Part shown: positions 50,573 through 58,640 of the stretch, piece by piece | How positions within the stretch are numbered: the first letter of the stretch is position 1 | Layout: each line of letters begins with the position of its first letter | Source: Trogon surrucura | Lineage: Eukaryota; Chordata; Aves; Trogoniformes; Trogonidae | Direction: 5' to 3' | Assembly (NCBI GenBank): GCA_020746105.1 | Contig: CM036620.1 | Location: 26,496,604-26,560,603, forward strand | Length of the DNA stretch: 64,000 nt | Notes under the pieces: generated by a model | Databases searched by the model: none | What the model was told of the DNA's origin: nothing | What the model saw: the letters and a program-made list of their open reading frames with translations, nothing else | Made by a program: the position numbers and the translations under genes

Positions 50573-52084
50573 AATACAAAGAGAAAACCGAGGGGATTTG
50601 CTTTTCCAGTCCCAAATCTCGCTTTCCCTAGCAGCGCTACAGTGAGCCCATCCTTGTCCCGGCACAAGCTCCCATCCCAAGTCAAGTCCCGGCGACTCGC
50701 CGCGCCCGTTTCAGCGACACTCCCGCACACCAAGCGTCTCCGGTGAAACGGAGTTGAGGACGCAAAGCTGCGGGAGGCGGCAGAGAGCTGAGCGCACCGG
50801 GTTGGGGCGAAAGGGAGAGACTGCGAGGTGTCACAGATATCTCGGTAGCAGCCTTCTCCTTCCTCCTGGTCCTACACGGGGAAGGAGAAAAGCACACGCC
50901 AGAAAAGCCACCCATTGTAGCGTTTAAATGCCTCGCCGCTCAAACCGCCTTTGACACTCTTTGGCTGGGCTCCCGAAAGCGTCCTGTGCCATTTGATAGC
51001 ACTTCAGAAGAGGCCTCTCTGTCTTCCCCGCTCTGGGACGGCCTGGAAATGGCCAACGCCGTAAGAGGCGAGGGAATTTGCCGCGCAAGGGCACCGCACA
51101 CAGCGGGGCTGCGCTCTCACCTAACTCCCCGGGGAGTGCAACAAGCTCTGAATAAAAAGGACTTCGCAAGAGTCAGCCTGAAGTTAGACATGGGGATGGC
51201 GGCAGGGCAGCATACGGCTTTCCGGGGCCAGACCCCAGCTCCGGGAGGGCTGCAGGCTGCGCCCCTGCGGACGCCCAGCCCCGGGCAAAGCCCCTTTTAC
51301 AGTATTTCGAGGACTTGGTCAGGGCCGGGCAACTTGCCAGCTTGTCCCAGGGTGTTCCCCCGGCTCCTCGCCCCAGTTCGGGCTGCCCACGCCGGTCTGG
51401 CAGGATCCCCGCCTCGCACACGCTCTCGACCCTTTCTCTTTTCTTTTTTCTCTTCCCGCTTTCCCGGACAGGCACGTCCCGGGCAGATGCAACGGCGGGT
51501 GGCCGGACCCGAAGACGGGTCCTGCCGAGTGCCGGGGTGGGTGCCCTTGGGTGGCGGCGCCAGGGCTGGGGCCACGCGTGCCGGGGGCGCACAGCGAAGC
51601 CCAAGGCTCGGAGAGAGGCTGGGGCGCTTCCCCCTTGTTCCCGCAAAGTGGGAAGCTGTGTGTTCGTGTGTGACTGCTTGCCCCCATCCCTGCTACGGGG
51701 GCTCGGACTTCTTGTGAGCTTGTGTACGCGTGTCCGCTCATCCACGCGTGTGCGCGGCCGTGCGTGCCGGAACCTCGGCGCGGGCCCGCCCGTCCCTTCT
51801 GCGGGCGCCTGCCTCTCCGCACTGCCGGAGCAGACACGCTGAGCCGTGCCTGCGTATCCTTTTCTCCTCCTTTGTCCTCTTTTCTTTGGCTTTGACTCTC
51901 TCAGGTGCCCCGGCGGTGCCCTCGCGTGCTGCTGGTTGCTGGGAGGTGGCGCGGCTGCCACTGCGCTGCTGTTGTGCGAGGGGAGGGAGGGAAGGAGGCT
52001 TGAATGCTGGCTGTTGTGCTCGGCTTGGGGGGTGTGTGTGGGGGGGGAGGCCCGCCGAGGAGGAGGAGGAGGATGATGATGGAG

Positions 52085-52310
52085 GGGAGGGGGTGACGAT
52101 GGAGCTCACCGCGGGCGCTCAGCTCCCTGGGGAGCCGCCTGAAAGGCCGCTGCGCTCACCAGCTGACAACGCGTGCTCCGCTCCAGACACGGCGCACCGC
52201 GGCCGGGAGCGAGGCCAGACCCCCCCCTTTCACCCCTCCTCCGCCCCCCAGCCCCCCTGTCCCCTCCTCATTGTCCGCCCCATCGCATTGTCCGCCCCGC
52301 TCTAATTAAG
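52085..52310 (-). promoter_or_regulatory. Probable ATOH1 3' enhancer (B-type, autoregulatory E-box)
   Basis: On the ATOH1 strand the sequence GTTGTCAGCTGGTGAGCGCA contains a CAGCTG E-box (52160-52165), followed by TTTCAGGC and a GGGAGCTGAGCG block. This resembles my memory of the E-box part of the mouse Atoh1 enhancer B, which ATOH1 binds to maintain its own expression. Its position, 3.57 kb past the stop codon, agrees with the mouse enhancer about 3.4 kb downstream. A 13-base direct repeat, CATTGTCCGCCCC, at 52269-52281 and 52286-52298 carries two SOX-type CATTGT cores, and TAATTA lies at 52303-52308; SOX2 is known to act through the mammalian 3' enhancer. The match is from memory, without alignment. 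Confidence 0.65.
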
Positions 52311-52333
52311 AAACACTGGCCCCATGGCCAGCT

Positions 52334-52334
<1 letters not shown>

Positions 52335-52364
<30 letters not shown>
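52335..52364. repeat. Poly-C tract of 30
   Basis: An uninterrupted run of 30 C between the two putative ATOH1 enhancer parts. True length is uncertain, since homopolymers this long are error-prone. In ATOH1 orientation it is poly-G and can form a quadruplex. Confidence 0.85.
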
Positions 52365-52366
<2 letters not shown>

Positions 52367-52924
52367 GGTCCTTGCGCTTTTCTGGTCTCCCCCTGCCAGG
52401 TTTAACCCTTTCTCCCCCTTCCCTCCCTCCCTCCTCCCTCCCCGAGGCCAGAGGTTGAGCAAACAGCAGCCAGAGAACTGCAAGGCAGCGATGCGCTCCG
52501 GCCGCCGCGCTGCAAACTCGTCCCCTCCCCTGCCGCCCCGTCACCTCGGCGCCTCGCCACCCACCTTTCCCCCGACACCCCGAAATTCTCGAGGCAAACT
52601 CCTCCGAAGTGGACTAAAGAGTCCCGCACCGGCGCCCGCGGATGCGGGTTTATCCGGCCGGCAACCCCAGCTCAAAAGGCAACGGAACCTCCGTGCGCCT
52701 CGCACAAAGACGACCACCTCCCCCAGCCACTCCACCACCCTCGCCCCCCCCCCGTTTTCACACCCCGGAGAATATTTAGCGTTCAGCCAAAATTTAACGC
52801 TCGGATAGTGAGCTTCTCACTCGCCCTTTTCAAATAAAGGCTCGTTTAAGCTGATAAAACCCCACGACGCAATCCGAGCGAAACTGCTTCCAGGGGCTGG
52901 TGCGCGTCCCCGCTCTTGTTAAAA

Positions 52925-53365
52925 AACTTTGCGCTAGTCTATACAAAACAAACACTGTCGCAAGCTCAATAAAGCGATTTATCCATCTTCATTACTTAAA
53001 GAAATGTTGTCTCTTTGTTTGTTTGGGAGATATTAAGCATGCTTAGCTTGCAACACATAGTTGATTCCTTTGCTAGTATCTTGGATACTTGGATCTGACT
53101 TTGGAAGGTAGGAGCTAATTGCTAATAATGGAGAGAAAGGAACCAGCCAGCATAGCGGGAGTGGCCTGGCATATGGGGAATGAGCAGTCTGAAATACTCA
53201 ATATTCAACTTTCCAAAATATTAATGAGATTATAGCAACCTGCAGCTATACGTTACAGCTTGTTAACGGAGTGTAAGAGAGGGGGGCTGCCAAACGGTTG
53301 TTATGCAAACTCTATAGCTGAACCTTAAAATGGAAATGTGGCGGGTATCTCTTTCAAAGAAGACT
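52925..53365 (-). promoter_or_regulatory. AT-rich island, candidate ATOH1 enhancer A
   Basis: About 440 bases of balanced, non-repetitive AT-rich sequence in the middle of the CpG domain, 2.4 to 2.8 kb past the ATOH1 stop. It carries homeodomain-type sites (TAATTG and TAATAATGG near 53116-53130, ATTAATGAG near 53219-53227), a CATATG E-box (about 53169-53174) and an octamer-like ATGCAAA (53303-53309). In mouse the 3' control region of about 1.7 kb has two conserved parts, A and B. Together with 52085-52310 the span here is about 1.3 kb, so this island fits part A. Assignment rests on composition and position only. Confidence 0.4.
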
Positions 53366-54741
53366 TAAAAAAAATAAAAGAAAAAAAAGCCCCTCAGACA
53401 GCGAGCCCTGTGCTGTAGCTGCGAGCACCAACCGCGCCATGCCGTGCGCTCATCTGTCGGGTAAAGGGACCCCGTGTCAGGGATCGGGGAGGATTTGGAT
53501 CTGCACTTTTCAAGCCCTTCGAATGTCCGCAGCCGCAGAGGCAGCGCCCGTGTCGGCGGGGCCGAGTGAGAGTGCTCGCATCCCTTCAACTCCCCTCCGC
53601 CCCGCCGGCACCCCTGAGACCCTCTCCCCGGGGGGCTGCCTCAAGTCACGACGGCAGTCGCTTCATTCGCACTGGGGGCACACCCAAAACAAAACAAATG
53701 AAAGGAACAACTCCCCTAGCCCCACCAAAAATCGGTGATATTTTGCTCAACCGCATCGCTTCCTTGCTGGGAGCCCACGCGTGCTCCAGAAGAAGCGAGA
53801 CCGGCCCCCAGAGCCCAGAAACCAGACACCGTAAACCAAAGGTCGCCCACCCCGAAAAAAAGATCGGGCCTTTTAGGAAGGGAAATGACCCTGCCGATGA
53901 ACTTTTCACCGTGTGGAGCCGTACCCGCAGCCGCAGGTACGGGACGGCGGCACCAGCGGCCGCCGGTGTTTGCAGGGAAGAGCCGGCAGCCCGGGGTTAA
54001 CGGGGTTTGGTGGGGAGGGCAAGGTGGCCAGTTTCTGCGGGGGAAAGTGACACTCTCACGGGCTCCGCTCCCGTGGGGGCTGCTCCCTCCCGGCCGCACC
54101 TGCTTAACTGATCGCCCCTAATACGTGCACACCCCCTGCCCCCTGAGTGTCACCTGCTGAACCCAGCGAGACTTCGGCCCCGCACGGCTCCGGTTTAGCC
54201 CCTTGTCTGGTGTAACGGGTAGGTTGAGTAAAGCATAACACACACACCTCCACCCTCCCCCAACTCCTCACGGGGCTTAACCCGAGCCCAGGGGCCACAT
54301 CCTGCTCTGCCGACGCCGCGCCGGTCGCGTGTCCCCAAAACCGCAGACAGACGCGGATCCGTGGGGGGATTCACTCATGGCTCCGACCGGGGGCGGGAGG
54401 AAGGAACGATGCGACTGTAGCGGCGGTGCGGGGACAGGCGGCTGCCGAGACCCCCTCACACCGCACTTGTTGCAATTACCTCGGCTCGGCTGGGAATGGC
54501 GGGGCGGAGATGGGGCCGGACCCCGGCGGTAGCGCTGCTTCACACGGGCCACAGACACTCCCCGGCGCTCCACAGCACCGGTATCCGCGCAGTCCCGGCA
54601 TGATCTGCCGGCTTCCCAGTTCATCGTTCACCACCGGGTTTTGATACCACCCCAGCTCGGGGCGGGCGAAGAGAAAAGCTAAACCCAACCGCGCTTTCAG
54701 GCTGTTTGTTTATGATTTGTTTTGGTTTGATTTTTTTCATG

Positions 54742-54747
54742 TTTATT
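54742..54747 (-). terminator. ATOH1 polyadenylation signal (candidate)
   Basis: The first AATAAA on the minus strand after the ATOH1 stop, 990 bases downstream. It predicts a 3' untranslated region of about 1 kb and a transcript near 2 kb. The last 300 bases before it are AT-rich, as is common for 3' untranslated ends. I found no closer AATAAA or ATTAAA. Confidence 0.55.
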
Positions 54748-55185
54748 TGATGCAATTTTTTTTTAAAAATTAAAATACATAAAACAATGGCAGCTGGCTT
54801 TGCTAAAATTAAAGTAAACGATTCTCGTCGTAGAAAAGGTGTGTTTTTTTTTTTTAAAAAAAAAGAGAAGCAGAAATAGTAGCAAACACTTCATAATAAA
54901 TACGCTTCCTATTACCACAAAAGCAAAATAAAACGGGCACAAAAGTTTGACACAACAAAATTGTTTTCGTTTTGAAGAGAGCGTTAGGATTAAGTGGCTT
55001 AATTAAATATTGGTCTCCAATTGGCAGTTAGTAGCTTTCCTTGTGAAACCGCATCTCCAGCCGCTGATAAAGTGCTTGTGCCGAGCTTCCCCCCAAAAGA
55101 CGCCGACATGGTGCTTAATGAAAATCCACCCTTTCCTCCGCTACTTAGAGGACAAGACGGTGCATTAATTACTTTGTGGGGTTTT

Positions 55186-55206
55186 TGTGTGTGTGTGTGT
55201 GTGTGT
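55186..55206. repeat. TG microsatellite in ATOH1 3' untranslated region
   Basis: About ten TG units on the plus strand (CA in the ATOH1 transcript), downstream of the ATOH1 stop and inside its predicted 3' untranslated region. Confidence 0.85.
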
Positions 55207-55320
55207 TTCCACAGCAATACGACACAGGGCAAGATCGGTGTCCTGGAAGACGCGGATGTCAGCGTGGGTACACGCCTGGGCGAGAAGGGGGGCGCCGGCT
55301 GCACCCCTGCCCGCCGAGAG

Positions 55321-55338
55321 CAGCAGCAGCAGCAGCAG
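55321..55338. repeat. CAG/CTG trinucleotide repeat
   Basis: Six CAG units on the plus strand, reading as CTG in the predicted ATOH1 3' untranslated region. It is not in the coding frame of ATOH1. Confidence 0.85.
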
Positions 55339-55736
55339 CGGGGCCAGACTTTCTCGTTGTGCATCACCTGCTCGCCGGCGGAGCAAGCTGGGCTCTGCGC
55401 TGCGAGGTGGCGCGTTGGCAGGAAGGAACGGCAACGACTTCTAGGCAAAAGAAACTTTGAAAGTGGTGACTAAAAATGAAGCAAAAAAACCCCAAACCAA
55501 ACAACCCAGAACAACCCTGACTGATCGGACAGGTACAGTCACTCGCTGACAGCCGTTTCCCCGGACGAAGCCAGGAGCCGTCACGCGTGGGATAAGCCGG
55601 GGCGGGTTTCAAAGCGAGGGAGAGGAGCCGATGCCATCCGGGACGGCACCGAGGGCCGGCTGCTCACCCCACGGCGCAGTCCGTGCTTCGAGGGGCGGCC
55701 GCGGCCCCGAGGGGTGCTGGGGACGGCTCCCCCGCC

Positions 55737-56612
55737 CTAGCTGGCCTCGTCCGAGTCGCTGTAGTGAGAGCGGGGCGAGAACTCCCCGTCGCTCCTGTGG
55801 GACCGGGGAGACGTTTTGCTCCTCTCCTGCGGCGGCTGCCCGGGCTGCGGCATGAGGAGGGCTGGGGAAGGGGCTCTCTGTCCCATGAGGGCGCCCTCCG
55901 CAAAGGGGGAGAAGTGCAGCGGGTCGAGCTGCACCGAGTATCCCCCCGCAGCCGGCGGCGGGGGGAAGCGAGTCCTGCCGTGCCCGGGGGGCGAGGCTCT
56001 CGGCGGCCCTGGCTGCGGCGCCGGCGGCCCCGGCGGCGGCCCGGCCCCGGCGGCGCAGGGCTGCTCGAAGGGATCGCCGCGGTGCTCGGCCTTGCCAGGA
56101 GCGTCGGGGGGCGCGGGGGGGCTGTGCAGCAGCTCGGCCAGGGCGCTGATGTAGATCTGGGCCATCTGCAGCGTCTCGTACTTGGAGAGCTTCTTGTCGT
56201 TGTTGAAGGAGGGGATGACGTTGCGCAGCTGGTCGAAGGCGTGGTTCAGCCCGTGCATCCGCCGCCGCTCCCGCGCGTTGGCCGCCAGCCGCCGCTGCTT
56301 CTGCACGCCGCTCACCTGCGCCCGCAGCCCGGGCCCGCCGCCGCCCCGCGGCCGTCCGCCGCCCGCCGCCGCGCCCCGCGCCACGCCGGGGCTGCTCCCA
56401 CCGCCCCGCGACGCGCTCCCCTCTGCCGCGGCTGCCGCCGCCTCCTCCTCCTCTCCGGGCAGCAGGTAGCGGGGCGAGGCAGCGGGCAGGCGCGCGGCGC
56501 AGCACACGCCCAGCCAGCCCGGGGCGAAGCCGCAGCCGCCCGCCTCCGGCCCCGGCTCCGCCGCCCCCAGGTCACGGCCGCCCTCGGCCCACGCGGCGCG
56601 CGGCAGACTCAT
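55737..56612 (-). CDS. ATOH1: ATOH1, atonal bHLH transcription factor 1
   Basis: A proneural basic helix-loop-helix activator that pairs with E-proteins on CAGCTG-type E-boxes and specifies inner-ear hair cells, cerebellar granule neurons and dorsal spinal interneurons. It is a single exon of 291 residues. The start [16 protein letters not shown] aligns with mammalian N-termini at the WAE motif, and the ATG has a purine at -3. The bHLH spans about residues 105-163: basic region [12 protein letters not shown], then [33 protein letters not shown] in helix-loop-helix order (33 residues, summarised as [30 protein letters not shown]). The C-terminus has [30 protein letters not shown] and [10 protein letters not shown], diagnostic for ATOH1 rather than ATOH7 or NEUROG. 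It is about 60 residues shorter than human (354). The His/Gln/Pro-rich mammalian N-terminal half is replaced by Ala/Gly/Arg-rich sequence. Confidence 0.98.
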   Translation of the reverse strand: MSLPRAAWAEGGRDLGAAEPGPEAGGCGFAPGWLGVCCAARLPAASPRYLLPGEEEEAAAAAAEGSASRGGGSSPGVARGAAAGGGRPRGGGGPGLRAQVSGVQKQRRLAANARERRRMHGLNHAFDQLRNVIPSFNNDKKLSKYETLQMAQIYISALAELLHSPPAPPDAPGKAEHRGDPFEQPCAAGAGPPPGPPAPQPGPPRASPPGHGRTRFPPPPAAGGYSVQLDPLHFSPFAEGALMGQRAPSPALLMPQPGQPPQERSKTSPRSHRSDGEFSPRSHYSDSDEAS

Positions 56613-57250
56613 GGCTCTAGCGCGGGCGCCGCGCGCCCATGGGGGCAGGGCCCGGCCGGCTTGCGTCGTGACCGCCTGCCTCGCGCGTGGCGGCCCGACG
56701 TCTCCGGTGTCGGCCGGGCGCCGCGCCCCCCTTTAAGGAGCGGCACGCGCCGGGTCCCGTGTGTTCCCCCCCTCCCTCTTTCCCTCCCTCGCGCCCCACC
56801 CCTCCCGCCGCCCGCCCTCCACTCGCGCCGGTCGCGTGTCGGCGCGGCCAATGGCGCGCGCGCGGGGGCCGGCGCGTGCGGGGAGCCAATGGCGCGCGGG
56901 GCGCGGTCCGCCCGGCGCGCGGCGCGGGGGAGTGGAGGCTGGGGTTTGGGCAGGGGGGAGAGGAGGGAGTGTGAGCCCGGGCCGGTGGCACGCGCAGTTC
57001 CGGGCCTCCCCGCCCGGGAAGGCGCGCGCCTGGCGGCCGCCCCGCACAAGCCGGAGCGGGGAGGGGGAGAGAGGGGTGTCGGGGGGGCGCCCTGACAGCG
57101 CGGCGTCCCGCATCGGGCAGCGGCCGGCGGCCCCGCCCTACCCCCCGTGACAGCGGGAGGGAACCGGCGTCCGCCGGCATCGGCCCGTCCCCGCTGCTGG
57201 CACTGCTGAGGACGCTCCGACGCGGCCGCCGCGGGATATATCCCTTTTCT
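56613..57250 (-). promoter_or_regulatory. ATOH1 promoter region
   Basis: CpG-rich sequence upstream of the ATG. On the ATOH1 strand CTTAAAGG (56730-56737), about 118 bases before the ATG, resembles a weak TATA box and would give a short 5' leader. Two CCAAT boxes (56848-56852 and 56886-56890, written on the plus strand) sit in the same word GCCAATGGCGCGCG with 38-base spacing, a classical arrangement for NF-Y. A perfect 12-base palindrome GGGATATATCCC at 57233-57244 offers another TATA-like element farther upstream. The start site cannot be fixed from sequence alone. Confidence 0.6.
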
Positions 57251-58640
57251 TTCCCGCCGGTCCCCCGGCCGGCCCGCGCCGGCCAAACCCCGGAGGCTCC
57301 GGTGAATGCCCGCCCTGTCGGGACCTCGCCGTGCCGGGCGGGCGTGTCTGTCGGGCCCTCACTTCGGCCACAACGACGCTGCCCGAGATGCCGGTACAGA
57401 GTGCTGTCTACCCCGGGCCTCTGCCGCGGGGTGCCCTGGGTGTGCCCCGGCCGCTGCGGGCGGCGGCGCCTGGCGGGAGATCGGCTGCCGAATGTTACAG
57501 CCTGTTCATCGTCGGGACACGCGGCACCCGGGAGGTGAGAAACGGCGGCGTTTGCAGGCGGGACAGCGCACGTGCGCTGCACCCGGGGCTGCCGCGTTTT
57601 CGGCGGGGTCCCAGTGCCCCGCCAGCAAGTGCTTTTGTCCGGGCGACAATCGCTCCCTCCCCAAAGGTGGGGGAGAGGGAGGTAGCGCCGCGCACGCAGC
57701 GCAACTTTCCTTACGCCCGGCTCCCCCCCCGCCACCACCGCCCGCTTGCGGAGGAGAAGTGGAGGTTTGCCGATGTGAATAGGCGTGTTGAGAACAAAGT
57801 GATGGGCACAGTATGAGGTAGATACGTTTTTTCAAACGTGAATAACTCGCAAGCCGAGGAGGGAGCGAGGGAGCGCAGCGGCTCAAAGCCGTGCGGCGGT
57901 GACATAAAATGAGCGACCTTATGAGTTCATGAGGCTGGCAGGGCCGGGGGCCCTCCCTCCTCAAACTACTAGATGTTTTCGGGCAAACAGGACGTTGATG
58001 GTTTTGCTTTCTTCAAAACCACTATTCTTTCCTTCTTGCAATTACGTTTCAAAGGGAAAGCTGCTGGATTGTTTCCTCTCCCCCAACGAAGTTGTCAATT
58101 TCTGATCAAAACGGAAGCGTTCTCTTGGTAAGAGAGATGAAAAGGAGCAGGAGTTTATGCCTTGTTTCTGTACGTTGCCCGCGAAGTTGGCAGACCACCT
58201 ATTTGTACCGCGCAGCAACTTTTATAAACTCCTATCGTATTACCGCACACACTAGATGCAAAAAAACCCCAAACCTAAACAAACACAAAGAAATTCCTCT
58301 CTCCACCGTGCTGAACGGTGCTGTTCGCCAGCTGAACACCCAACCCCCCGGCTTTTCTTGCCGGCCGCAGAAACCACGCTTTCCCTCTCCGGGGCCCGCC
58401 GGTCCCGTCTCGCCCCGCTGTGCTCTCCGCCCAGGGATAAGCCTGCGCGTCCCCGCTCCAGGCACGGCGGCTGGGGGCTGGTGCTCTCTGCCAGGAGAGC
58501 GGCGGTGAGCGGGGGCTTTGCCAACCGGGAGCCGGTGACACGCCTTTCCAGAAGCCCAGCGAGCTCGCAGGCACGGGGAGAGCGATAGCGGTGCGGGGCT
58601 GAGGTCTTGAACGCCTGCCTCCCGGCCGGTGGGCCACGGC

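Larger units (their letters stand above)
48920..58640. other. CpG-rich domain around ATOH1
   Basis: Nearly 10 kb of GC- and CpG-rich DNA with several sub-islands (about 48,920-49,720, 50,050-52,720, 53,400-54,680, 55,070-57,960 and 58,300-58,640), separated by short AT-rich islands such as 52,925-53,365 and 54,690-55,020. Long overlapping open frames on both strands (for example at 50986-51717, 51173-51961, 52173-52808 and 55683-57095) follow from GC content and lack domains; I reject them as genes. Such broad, multi-part CpG islands are typical of developmental transcription-factor loci controlled by Polycomb. An A/C-rich tract lies at 49838-49905. Confidence 0.8.

Noticed and set aside
51173-51961. 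262-codon minus-strand and 243-codon plus-strand frames in the CpG domain
   Set aside because: They overlap on both strands, are low in complexity and have no recognisable family. Stop codons are simply rare in GC-rich DNA.
52173-52808. 211-codon plus-strand frame
   Set aside because: It passes through the poly-C tract as poly-Pro and overlaps the putative enhancer; composition artefact.
55683-57095. 470-codon plus-strand frame over ATOH1
   Set aside because: It is antisense to ATOH1, driven by high GC, Arg/Gly/Pro-rich, with no domain. The bHLH on the other strand explains the constraint.
56617-57738. 373-codon minus-strand frame directly upstream of ATOH1
   Set aside because: It overlaps the promoter, is Arg/Pro/Gly-rich with no domain and is not in the ATOH1 frame as an extension. 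GC effect.
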